A stretch of 64,000 nt of DNA, from the NCBI GenBank assembly GCA_025093985.1, contig JACAAK010000002.1:1550001-1614000 (forward strand), given 5' to 3'. The notes beneath the pieces were generated by a model that was not told where the DNA came from, did no database searches, and saw nothing but the letters and a program-made list of their open reading frames with translations. This document shows positions 23,338-34,065 of this stretch, piece after piece. Origin of the DNA: Calvatia gigantea (lineage: Eukaryota > Basidiomycota > Agaricomycetes > Agaricales > Lycoperdaceae). The position numbers and the translations under genes are program-made. Each line of letters starts with the position of its first letter. The first letter of the stretch is position 1.

Positions 23338-23426
23338 GCCCGTATAGCTCAGCCGGTAGAGCATTGTACTTATGAGGTTACATTCTGGCCATGCAAGGGT
23401 CTCGAGTTCGAATCTCGATATGGGCA
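23338..23426 (+). tRNA. tRNA-Ile (anticodon UAU) with 16-nt intron
   Basis: The full cloverleaf can be drawn. The acceptor stem GCCCGTA pairs with TATGGGC (one G-T) plus discriminator A. The D stem is GCTC/GAGC, the anticodon stem TTGTA/TGCAA, and the T arm TCGAG-TTCGAAT-CTCGA. The anticodon TAT is at 23371-23373, and the intron (23375-23390) sits one base 3' of it, the standard place. Eukaryotic tRNA-Ile(UAU) genes usually carry introns, which fits. The T arm supplies the B-box promoter. Confidence 0.9.
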
Positions 23427-23431
23427 TCACA

Positions 23432-23435
23432 TTTT
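23432..23435 (+). terminator. RNA polymerase III terminator of tRNA-Ile
   Basis: A TTTT run starts 6 nt after the tRNA 3' end, the usual Pol III stop signal. Confidence 0.55.
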
Positions 23436-23648
23436 GCAACATACTTCCTCGATTTCAAATGGGGAAACGTCCGAAAACATGCTGTGGCGGGACTTATATG
23501 GTCGTGTCTGCACGCAAGTGTATCAATGAAGATATGGACTAGGATTGATGTATGCGAGGGGAAGAACTGCCTGCGAGATGGCGTTGTAGCAAAGTAAGGG
23601 CGAGGAAATATCGAGAAGTATGCCATTGCCTAGATAAAGCGCTGGGAG

Positions 23649-25017
23649 CTAGTCCTCCCAGACATCCACGATTTCAGACTGGTGCGTCATGACAGCGACG
23701 TCTTTACGAATAGGATTTATTCGAGGATAGACAAACTATTTCAAGGTCAGTGAACTGGAAATAGGGAGGATGTGCCGAAATCAACGCACTCCTTCGTTAT
23801 ACTCGTTCATGACTTCAGCTGCAATGAGTTCCTTGTCCTTGACCAAGGTCAGATAAGAGTGGATGAGGATATTCAACTGTTTGAACATCAGAAAGAGCGT
23901 ATAAATTTGGTGCAAGTCGACCGACCTGTACCCCGGTAAAACCCATTATAAATAGCATGAGCATCCAGTTTGCCGAAGATGTGGCCAGCCATAGGAGTGC
24001 GTGTATAGGGGAATACAGGCAGAATAACTCGAGCTCGAATACACCTGGGTTCCATACCGATAACTGCTGTACCTGGGCCGTTTTGGGAGGAAGGGGTTTA
24101 CTCATGGAGGGTGGGCTCATGCCGAGGAGCCAACGCCAAGAATACGAGAAGGCGTACCAAGCCCCGGAACGCAATTGGGCTCCTAACGAAGGCGGCTTGA
24201 GGGGTTCAAAGTCAAGTTCTGCTGCTACGGTTTTGGCGTTTGGGGAGGAGAGCGGGTCGACGCGTTTATGGAATTGGTAGATCCTCGTACGGGAGAAGAG
24301 GTAGGCTGTATTGAAAAAGGAGCCAAAGATGAGGAGAAGAGTTACGGGTATGGTCTGGGGAGGTTGAAAATTTGTTAGGGAAGGGCGGCTAAGTGACGAG
24401 TTCGGAGACGTACCCAATCAAGCCACGAATTGCCTTCCCCTTCATGGTACATGTCCTCCCATCCCAGGTCTGACTCGGGTACTTTACGAATCCGGGTTAT
24501 GCATTCGCAAAGGTGGAGGAAGTGCATTGCACCACCAATGATTCTGGCTGAGGTTCTGGGGGATGGAAGGGGGACGTTGTGGGGGAAGAGTGCGATTTCA
24601 AATGCAATGGTCGATGGAATGGATTTGATTCTGTAACGAAAACGTTGCCATCGTGAGTGCATTCCTGTGTGTAAGGTGGCAGTCACAAACTGACTTTTCA
24701 AACAAAGTTTTTTTGCGAATGACCGCTTTGCGGGATGGTGTGCCACTACCATTGGGGGTTCCCACTGACTTGCGAATTTTGTTCTGTGGTGTGGCATATG
24801 GGGGTGGCCTTCGTGAGCGAGCTGCTTCCCAGTCGAAGGGTATAGACGAAGAAATTGAAGGGGTGGAAGCTGGAGAACGATAGATACCAATAGACGGTCT
24901 ATTTCGTGGCGTAGATGGGGGATTAGCGAGTGGAGACCTTGGTGAAGTCTGGGAAGTCAGGTGAGGAGAACCTGCGACTCCGGCATTATTTTCCTGCGCA
25001 AACCGACGGAGCGACAT
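23649..25017 (-). CDS. Nur1/Mug154-like (DUF2418) nuclear-envelope membrane protein
   Basis: Probable integral membrane protein of the fungal DUF2418 family, which includes the nuclear rim protein Nur1 and S. pombe Mug154. The Ser/Pro-rich N-terminus contains IPFDWEAARSRRPPPYATPQ. It is followed by a conserved soluble block (IAFEIALFPHNVPLPSPRTS, ARIIGGAMHFLHLCECITRI) and hydrophobic spans (TIPVTLLLIFGSFFNTAYLF; FELELFCLYSPIHALLWLAT; a third around NWMLMLFIMGFTGVQ). It ends FVYPRINPIRKDVAVMTHQS followed by EIVDVWED. Four introns of about 50-60 nt join in frame. The ATG at 25017 is the first in frame, the longer frame starting only with TTG. In yeast Nur1 anchors rDNA and telomeres at the nuclear rim; the same role here is inference. 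Confidence 0.65.
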
Positions 25018-25165
25018 AGTCGCAGATAAACACGGTGTTTCGGGTTTGAAACGCGTGTTCTTGCTGGATGTCCACTGTTCAGACAATGGAGCCTTCCTTT
25101 GTGCTTGTTTGTACGCCCCCCTCTACATCCAAACACAGAAACAAAAAAAAACAAAAAAACGGCGC

Positions 25166-25223
25166 TGTGAGTCACAGAAACACGTGCCAAGGCCATTGTA
25201 ACCTACACGTGCTGGAACACGTG
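25166..25223. promoter_or_regulatory. palindromic site cluster in a divergent promoter
   Basis: The 455-bp gap between two divergent starts (25017 minus, 25472 plus) holds a 13-bp palindrome with an AP-1-type core (CTGTGAGTCACAG, 25166-25178). Three CACGTG E-boxes follow at 25181, 25206 and 25218. These match known bZIP and bHLH consensus sites; binding is inference. Confidence 0.5.
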
Positions 25224-25471
25224 TTGGTTGAACAATGAAAATGGTAAAAAATTGAATGATGGGGATCTCAGCGTTACCTTGATCTCCGCCCCCCACCTCT
25301 TGCTGCTTTAAAATCCCTTCTCCTTTGCGTTACCTCTCTTCTCTCTCAACTTACATCCAATCTGCGCGTTCTGATACGCTTCAGTAGCCACCACGTCGTC
25401 AATTCTTTTACGCCCTCCTCTCACGACCACAACATCCTTTTCTGCGCAGAGCGGTGAGACACTTCGAAACC

Positions 25472-26917
25472 ATGTCCTCGTATGTAACCTCAATCATGGG
25501 CCACAAAGATAGGATGGCCGGTAATCCCTCTTCCTCTCATCACGGTGAACACCGCGAGCGCGAGCGTGAGCACCGTCACCGCTCGTCCTCCCACCACCAT
25601 CATCGAACTATATCCTCCACTACCCTTCTGCTCGTTCTCTCCCTTGTCTTGGCAGTCCTTGCGGTCATGCTCTCCCTCCCTTCCAATTCACCAACCACCG
25701 GTACCACTGAGGGTGGGGGCTCCAGTGTCTTGGGCTATCTCACTCCCAAGCGCACCCAAGCTCTCATAGCTCGTGAGAGCGCCGTCGCTGTTCGCGAAGC
25801 CGAAGTTGCCCGCCGTGAAGCTGAGCTTTTGGTTGGTGCACCCGGGGGTGTTGTTCCTACAACCCCCTCATGCCCTGTTTGTACCGCTTCAACGACAATC
25901 GAGACCATCACTGCTCCCGCCGCTACTATCATTAAAGAAATCGTCAAGGAAGATTCTCTTACCCCCCCTGGCTGGACTGGGGCCCGCGCCGAGGAACTCC
26001 TTGAACGCGAGCTCAAAATTGCCGAACGTGAAAGAGATATCAGCAAGCGTGAAGAGAACGTCAATCGTCGGGAGCATGATGCCGCCCGTCGTGAATCTTG
26101 GATCATGGAGCAATTGATGTAAGTTTTTGCTGAGTAGATCCCCAGTATTGATAACGTTCTGACTGTTTTATAGTGCACTCGGCAATGATAATCCTCAAAC
26201 AGTCGAAGAAGAATATGTTTACGAGCCCCCTGCTCCCAAGCGGAAAGCCCCTAAGGTACCACCGCCTCCTATACGTCGATCCGATCTTTAAGGCGACGGG
26301 GGAACAAGACAAATCATTCAGTCTAGTCCGTAGGAATCCCTCCATGCCCTCGCCATCTATTTTCCCTAGTGGGCTAGGGGGACTACGGTATACCTTCCTT
26401 GTCCCCCCCCGTCCTCGTAGACCATGATCATGAAAACGGAACGCTTTCCCGATCGTTTATTAACTGATACCAACCTCGATCGATCAATCGTGCCTCGATC
26501 TGAGTCGCGTTTCCGCGTCGCACACGTGATGGACTGCGTTACTGTTCTCGTTTTCGATTATTGGTCTACGGACCCCCCCCCCCCCCCCTTCTCTCTTTGT
26601 TTATTTTGATGTTCATTTTTCCGTCTCAGGTTTCTGACATTCTCTTTTTCTAATAGTATCAGGAACTTCCACCTATTGTTGCCGAAACTATTCACGAAAC
26701 CCTAATCAAGACGCAAACCGTTACTGTTCCTCCACCTGCAAGCACTCGCCCAGCTCATAAACCATCTCCTGTTTCCCCCAGCCAATCAAAGACTGACTCG
26801 AGCCCTCGTACTACCGAAGTTGAAATCGTTACCGAGTATGAGGAACCTCCTGCTAAGACTGTTGCCCGTCCTCGGGCCACGAGGCCACCGGCTCGCTGGT
26901 TCGGCGGTGGATGGTAG
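25472..26917 (+). CDS. membrane-anchored coiled-coil protein, family not recognised
   Basis: No family recognised. The N-terminus is basic and His/Arg-rich (HREREREHRHR, then SSSHHHH), followed by one hydrophobic span (TTLLLVLSLVLAVLAVMLSL). Two heptad-like stretches follow, built on repeated RE/EA units (ARESAVAVREAEVARREAEL; ELKIAERERDISKREENVNR), then a Pro/Ala-rich tail ending PPARWFGGGW. It looks like a single-pass membrane protein with an elongated coiled coil. The first intron is short (26119-26173). The second (26256-26656) is 401 nt, far longer than its neighbours; if retained, translation stops after VPPPPIRRSDL, giving a shorter alternative end. The start is ATG 25472; the frame extends upstream only to a GTG. 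Confidence 0.7.
26573..26588. repeat. poly-C tract (16 C)
   Basis: A 16-base cytosine run lies inside the 401-nt intron of the coiled-coil gene. A similar 13-C run (38141-38153) lies in an intron of the Pmp3-like gene. Both are prone to length error. Confidence 0.8.
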
Positions 26918-27524
26918 AATCCCTTGAGAATTCGGTTGTGCTTCCTTTTGCTTCTTGTATTGTACCTTGCTGCCTTTCTTGCCTCGTTTCGGACGGTCCT
27001 ATTTTGCTCCCAACCCTTCTTCATGGTGTTTTTATCCCCCCCTGCAATTACGCTACTCCCATGCCTTTACGATTACTCACAGATGTTAGAAGGACCTATT
27101 CGCTTTTGATGGATTGCCGACAGTCTCCCTTATGATAGTGGTAGATAGTGTAGTGTAGTTTGGTGTTACCGCAGAATATACTCTGATGCGTTGGCATTAT
27201 ATTTTCGTCGTTAGAATTGATGCCTGCCGCGGAGGTGTCTGGTCTGCTCTAAGCTGGATCTTTTCACTACTATCTTCACAAATGTTTAGTGAAAGACTGT
27301 CGACTATCTATCGCTGCCCCCTTTCTAAAGTTCTGCCGAACGTGTCATTTAAGTACAAACGCAATCGACCACAACCAGGATAAATACAAAGATTTCCGAA
27401 AGTAACAAGGCCAAACTGTGTATTAGGCACAACTGCGTCCTCCAGACCGAACCGCGTATATTTTCTTCGACGCGTCAAGGACCCGAGGAGGGTTCAAGCT
27501 CAAGCTCAAGGGCAACAATTCAGG

Positions 27525-29029
27525 ATGCCTCTGAGACCCGTAACACAACGCTGTACGCAGTGCTACCGCAGGCTATGCTGGAGCAGGTCCATGTCCTCGA
27601 GTCCCTCCCCACTCCCAACAACCATAGAAATCCTGGGCAAGCAATATCCTACAGACCAAATAACCAACATCCCACCCAGTATAATCTCGAAAATTCCTCT
27701 ACGGCTACATACCCAACCTAACCATCCACTGAGCACTCTCCGCAGTCTTATTGAATCAGCCTATCCGGACTTTGCGCATCTCTCGTCGCTTTCACCTCTC
27801 GTCAGCCCCTTTAAAAACTTCGATGAACTCTCGTTTCCACCTGATCATCCCGGACGCTCTGTCACAGACAGTTACTATATTAATAAGGACCTAATGCTCC
27901 GGACTCATACCTCAGCACACGAAGTCGAAACCTTCAGGAACGGGGAAACGAAATGGCTGCTCACAGCGGACGTCTACAGACGCGACGAGATCGACGGATC
28001 ACATTACCCTGTATTCCACCAAGTTGAAGGCGCCAAAATATTCACCGCGGACACCAACGGTTTGAGAGAAGTGCAGGAGGACAATGAGAGGTTGCAGAGT
28101 CTTCTGGCAAAGGAGAACATCATAATCGAAGATGTGCCGCATTTGTCCAAGACGAATCCAGTGCAGGAAGGACACGATCCTGTGTTTGCGGAAGCTTTGG
28201 CGAAGAATCTGAAGCTGTCATTGAACAACATGATTTTGAAGGTTTTCGGAGGTGTGGCTGAAGGCTCGGTAAGGAGAAATCCGGGGAAACAGGAGCCACT
28301 GAGGATCAGGTGGATTGAAGCCTACTTCCCGTTCACCAGCCCAAGCTTCGAGGTGGAAGTATTCTTCCAGGGGAAGTGGTTGGAAATCCTAGGATGTGGT
28401 GTCATTAGGCAGGCGACCTTGGACACGGCGGGTGAGTGGGCTTGGCATTTGGAGGCCTCAAACTTGATATGGTTCACCTTTAGGCGTGCGGAACAAGATT
28501 GGTTGGGCCTTCGGATTGGGCCTGGAACGGATAGCTATGGTGCTTTTCTCAATACCTGACATTCGACTTTTCTGGTCGAGTGACGAACGTTTCCTGTCGC
28601 AATTTGTGCAAGGGAAGATTACGACGTTCAAAGCGTACTCGAAGTACCCTCCCTGCTTCAAGGATGTCAGTTTCTGGCTGTCACAGGACGCCTCATTACA
28701 TGACAATGATTTCTGTGATGTCGTTCGAGATGTGGCGGGTGACTTGGTGGAGGATGTCAAGAAGGTGCAGTGTTTCTGACATATTTTCATCACCTAGTCC
28801 CTTCAAGCATGCTTGCAGATTGACCACTTTGTGCATCCTAAAACGAGGAGAACCAGCAACTGCTTCCGCGTTAATTATAGGTCTATGGATAGGTATAGTC
28901 GACTCTACTGCTCATACGACGTGCCTAAACCCATCTTTATCTAGGTCACTTTCGAACGAAGAGGTCAACGAGATCCAGGAATTGGTAGTGTCGCGACTAA
29001 AGAAGCAATTTGCGGTCGAGGTTCGGTAA
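27525..29029 (+). CDS. MSF1: mitochondrial phenylalanyl-tRNA synthetase
   Basis: Monomeric class II synthetase charging mitochondrial tRNA-Phe. The Arg-rich N-terminus ([20 protein letters not shown]) reads as a mitochondrial presequence. Class II elements are visible: [20 protein letters not shown], motif 2 [20 protein letters not shown], the Phe-site region [12 protein letters not shown], and motif 3 [20 protein letters not shown]. The C-terminal FDX-ACB domain ([13 protein letters not shown], then [20 protein letters not shown]) binds the anticodon region. Three introns join in frame: about 28432-28482, 28764-28817 and 28895-28945. The stop is TAA at 29027-29029. Confidence 0.93.
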
Positions 29030-29204
29030 CGTAGGACTGTTAATCATAGGGGGCTCGGGAGGAGTATCGCGTGGAGTTGAGAGGATCGTGCATTAGTCGT
29101 GTCTATATAATTTTGATATAGGGAGGGGCCATTGCAATGAATCTAAAGTGTGCAGTTGACCAATGACAAAACAAAGGTGATGGCTTGAAAAGTCCGTAGG
29201 TGAA

Positions 29205-29968
29205 TCATGATGTCTCCTGTGCAACACCAACCTGCGCCGCCCGCAGTACCCGATCCTTAATTGTGTATCCAACCTTCTGGCAATCAACAACAGTACCAGG
29301 CTCCTTACCAGGTATTGGAGCCTGATACAGGGCCTCATGGAAGTTGGGATCAAACTTCTCGCCGGTAGGATCGAAAGGTTTTACGTGGTATTTGAATAGG
29401 GTTTGGAGGAGGAGGCGGTGGGTCATCTCGACACCAGTATGGAGGTCATGGAGATACTCCGCGTGGCTCTTTGAAAGGGATTCTGATGAACCCTTCGAGA
29501 GCGCTTCTGAAGGCACAGACTTGAGCGCAATGCCGAGAACGTCGACGGTCTCAAGAAGGTCAGACGCAAATTTGCTAATAGCATAGTCGCGTGTCTGCTC
29601 CTTCTCGCGCGCCGAATTGCGCTGAAGGTTGATAAAGTCTGCCTGAAGATATCGCAGACGACCCTACGCGAACTTTGTTCAGAATGGAGAGAATAACATA
29701 TAAAAGTACAACTTACGGTTAGGTCGACGACCTCGGCTTCCTTGGCCTTTAGCTTTTCCGTTGTCTCTGCACCATTACTGTCGGATTTCGTATCCTCCTT
29801 CTTCTCCTTCTCCTGCTCCGGTGCACCGTTCGCCGATTTGTCTTCCGAGTAATAACGCCTCGGCATGTGAAACACGGCAGGGAGACGGGGAGGAGTGGTA
29901 CATACGAAAGACCGTGACGAGATGACTGCAGTCGATGATTTAAAGGAGTTGAGAAGGGCAGAGGCCAT
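29205..29968 (-). CDS. MGE1: mitochondrial GrpE, nucleotide-exchange factor of mtHsp70
   Basis: Releases ADP from mtHsp70 (Ssc1) during matrix import and folding. It has a mitochondrial presequence (MASALLNSFKSSTAVISSRS ... RRYYSED), a charged region, a long helix (LKAKEAEVVDLTGRLRYLQA, DFINLQRNSAREKEQTRDYA) and the GrpE beta-wing signature (FDPTGEKFDPNFHEALYQ, then VVDCQKVGYTIKDRVLRAAQ). One intron splits VVDLT|GRLRY near 29664-29716. The true start is the internal ATG at 29968, because the open frame extends upstream without a presequence-like start. It is divergent from C1-THF synthase with 357 bp between the start codons. Confidence 0.94.
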
Positions 29969-30325
29969 GATAATTGCAGAACGGAAGAAGACGTGTAGAG
30001 GCGGGGGTGGCAGTTGGCTTTGGTCCGCCGACTTCCGTACACAAGGTGGAAATTTTGAAAACCGGCAGATGCGTGGGAAGATGGCGCGGGTGCGGAGAGG
30101 CGGACCGGCGGTCGCGAGTCTAAAAGGGGACGCAACGGGATGAAAAAAGAAAAAACGGACGCGTTGCGCTGGACGAAAGTATTTGAAGCAAAGACTCAAA
30201 GAGGGCTGAAGGATTTGTCGCCGCCGGACTTGCGCGTTCTTCTTTCCTAACGCGGTTCCAGATCCGTCACACCGGCTGGAAATACGGCCTTCCGCTGCCT
30301 CTTAAGGCCTCATTTCCGAAAGGTC

Positions 30326-33300
30326 ATGCGCGCTGCCTTCAGTCGCATCTTATCTTTAAACCATCTCCACACCATGGCCTCTGGACCTCCGAAGAGCATC
30401 GACGGTACTGCTCTTGCGAAGTGTGTCCCATATTCACTCTTCATGGTCTTCTCTACCTGACCACCCCCGACAAGGTTGATCCGTCAGGGTGTTGCCGATA
30501 GGATTAAGTCTCTGCAAACCAAGCATCCCCGTTTTCAACCCCAGCTCGCTGTCGTTCAAGTTGGTGGACGCCAAGACTCCTCGACTTACATCCGTATGAA
30601 AGGGAAGGCTTCTGAGGAGGTCGGTATTCAATTCCAACATGTCAAGATCCCCGCTAGCGCAGACGTAGACGACATCGTCCAAGTGGTCGAGAAATTGAAT
30701 AATGACGATAAAGTCAGCGGCGTGCTGGTACAACTACCCCTTGGTAATCATATCAAAGCCGATGGTGAGCGGCGTGTAACTGAGGCTATCAGCCCTCATA
30801 AAGATGTCGATGGGTAGGTTGTCACCCCCAGACATGATTATCCTCACCGTTATCATCCACCCACAGTTTCCACGCATATAATATGGGCCATTTGTCTTCC
30901 CGTGCCTGTGACCCTCTCTTCCTCCCATGCACCCCTGCTGGTGTTATGCGTCTTTTGGAATCTACTGGCGTCCCTCTCACAGGGGCAACTGCCGTCGTCC
31001 TTGGTCGCAGCGATATCGTGGGCAGCCCGGTTGCCTCCATGCTCAGAAGCAAAGATGCTACAATCATTCAGTGTCACAGTAAAACAAAGAATATTGAGGA
31101 AATCGTACGTCTTTTCACTTCTCACACCTTTATCATATGTTCAAATACTATCAGGTGAAAACAGCTGACGTCGTCGTTTCTGCTATCGGCCGACCAGAAT
31201 ACGTGAAAGGATCCTGGCTCAAACCCGGCGCTGTTGTCATTGACGTCGGCATCAACTACGTCCCCGGTAAGGCTTCCTGAAATATCAAAATAACCTTCCT
31301 ACATATCGTCCTGTAGATACGACTAAGAAGTCTGGCCAAAGACTGGTTGGTGATGTAGAATTTGCCTCCGCCTCCCAAGTTGCATCACATATCACCCCGG
31401 TGCCCGGAGGTGTCGGCCCAATGACTGTTGCGATACTGATGGAAAACACTCTCAAGGCGGCTGAACGTCTCCTCGGAGAAACATCCTCCCGGAAGATTAA
31501 ACCTCTCAAGCTCAATGTCCTAGAGAAAGTTCCCTCTGACATCGAGATTTCTATGGCCCAAACTCCCAAGCCTGTCACTCGGTTAGCTCACGAAATCGGT
31601 CTGCTTCCTGACGAACTTGAGAGCTATGGCAAGTTTAAAGCCAAGGTTGATTTAAGCGTCCTTGACCGTCTTGCCCACCGCAAGGATGGCAAGTACATTG
31701 TCGTATCTGGGTGAGCCCCCCTCCCTTGCTTGCCACACTTTCCCCTAGCCAAACAAATTAGAATCACACCCACTCCTCTGGGCGAAGGAAAGTCTACTAC
31801 CACCATCGGTCTTGCCCAAGCTCTTGGCGCGGAGCTTGGCAGACCCACATTCGCCTGTATTCGTCAGCCCAGTCAAGGTCCTACCTTTGGCATCAAAGGT
31901 GGAGCTGCCGGAGGTGGTTACAGCCAAGTTATTCCTATGGACGAGGTGAGTTCCTATAGTACTTTCTTCGCACTTCGCTGACCAGCCGAAAGTTCAATCT
32001 ACACCTCACTGGCGACATCCATGCTGTCACTGCGGCTAACAACCTTCTTGGTAGGAAATATTTACTTTCGGCTTGAATGTGTGTTGATTTCATTCATAGC
32101 CGCTGCCTTGGATGCTCGCATCTTCCATGAGGCCACCCAGAGCGATAAGGTACGTAAGAGAGCTGCGCTTATCAGACACTGTTGAACCCTTTTCAAGGCG
32201 TTGTACAGTCGTCTGGTTCCCAGTAAAAAGGGCAAGCGTGAGTTCGCTCCACTCATGCTCAAGCGCCTGAAGAAGCTCGGAATTGACAAGTACCACCCCG
32301 ACGACTTGACTCCCGAGGAAATCAACCGCTTTGCTCGTCTTGACATCAACACAAATACGATAACCTGGAATCGCGTCCTCGACACCAACGACCGATTCCT
32401 GCGAAAGATCACTATCGGTCAGCACCCCAACGAACAAGGCCATGTTCGTGAGACCGGTTTTGATATCGCCGTCGCCAGTGAGGTTATGGCAATCCTTGCA
32501 TTGACGACTTCGTTGGAAGACATGAAGGAGCGTCTTGGCGCTATGGTTGTCGCTACCGGTAAACGCGGTGATCCTATTACTGCGGACGATATTGGCGTTA
32601 CTGGTGCTCTCGCTGTTTTGATGAAGGATGCGATTAAGCCTAACCTTATGCAGACTCTCCAGGTATGTTACAGATAATCACCAATTAGATTAACCCTCAG
32701 GCCGCGATCAAGGGAACACCGGTCTTCGTCCATGCTGGACCTTTTGCTAACATCGCTCACGGGAACTCCTCTATTCTCGCCGACCGTGTGGCTCTGAAAC
32801 TCGCCGGTACAGAAGAAGGCGATTCCTCCGACCGTGTAGGATATGTCCTCACAGAAGGCGGTTTCGGCGCCGACATGGGAATGGAAAAGTTCTGTAATAT
32901 CAAGTGTCGCATGAGCGGGCTCAAGCCGGACGCTACCGTTATCGTCGCCACAACACGTGCACTGAAGATGCACGGTGGTGGTCCCGACGTAACACCTGGA
33001 AAACCTCTTGCGGATACCTATACCAAGGAAGATTTGGTCACCCTTAAAGAAGGATGCAAAAACCTGGTTAAACATATTCAGAACTCGAAGAAATTTGGCG
33101 TGAAAGTTATTGTCGCCATCAATCAATTTGCGTAAGACTCCTAATTCTAGTTAACCTAGTGCATGTACTCAATGTCCTTGATCGCAGTTCCGATACAGAA
33201 GCTGAACTTGCACTTATCCGTGAAGAGGCCCTAGTCGGAGGTGCTGACGGCGCGATTGTTAGTAACCACTGGGCACAAGGCGGTGCAGGCGCCCGCCCGC

Positions 33301-33835
33301 TTGCAGAAACCGTCGTCGCGATTTGTGAGGGCGAATCGCAGTTCAGGTTCCTCTACGATCTCAATCTTCCTATTGAGACCAAGATTGAAACTATCGCGAA
33401 GGAAATTTATGGTGCTAAAGACATCGAATTATCAGAACTAGCAAAAGCTCAGGTCGAGACCTATACCAGACAAGGGTATAGGAATCTTCCAAGTGGGTTC
33501 CCGTGATTTTCCACGAGGGAGTATAACATTAACAATTATTCGTAGTTTGCATGGCCAAGACACAGTATTCGTTCTCACACGATCCTAAATTGAAGAATGT
33601 CCCTTCAGGTGAGTTTGGATTCCACGGCGGCGATAGGATAGAGCAAAGGCGACCAACACATCTATCAACCTCAGGATTCACCCTCCCTATTCGCGCGGTG
33701 CGCTTGTCGGCCGGTGCTGGGTTCCTTTATCCGATCTTAGGTGACATGCAAACCATGCCCGGTCTAGGAACCCGCCCCGGCTTCTGGGAAGTGGGGTTGG
33801 ACCCGAACACAGGCCGTGTTGTTGGCCTCTTCTGA
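30326..33835 (+). CDS. trifunctional C1-tetrahydrofolate synthase
   Basis: Combines methylenetetrahydrofolate dehydrogenase, methenyl-THF cyclohydrolase and formate-THF ligase activities (Ade3/Mis1 type). The N-terminal dehydrogenase/cyclohydrolase part shows [56 protein letters not shown] and [20 protein letters not shown]. The ligase part shows the P-loop [60 protein letters not shown] and the C-terminal [19 protein letters not shown]. All introns join in frame. Two in-frame ATGs (30326 and 30374) bracket a short basic, Ser-containing leader ([16 protein letters not shown]), so one gene could supply both mitochondrial and cytosolic forms by leaky scanning or two transcript starts. Confidence 0.95.
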
Positions 33836-34065
33836 GGTCATACATACCATTCGATTTGACAAGCGACACAAATGAGGTATTTCAACATCCTCCACGGGTC
33901 TCACCATACAATATGCAGTACATTAGAAGACAGGGCCATCTCTTTGGTTGTATTTATTCCCCTTTGCTTTGCTTTCGTTCCATCCTTACTCGTAATAAAC
34001 TGGCATTCAACATTGCAACACTGACAAATGAGTGATAAGTACATAACGTCCGACCATTCTCAACA

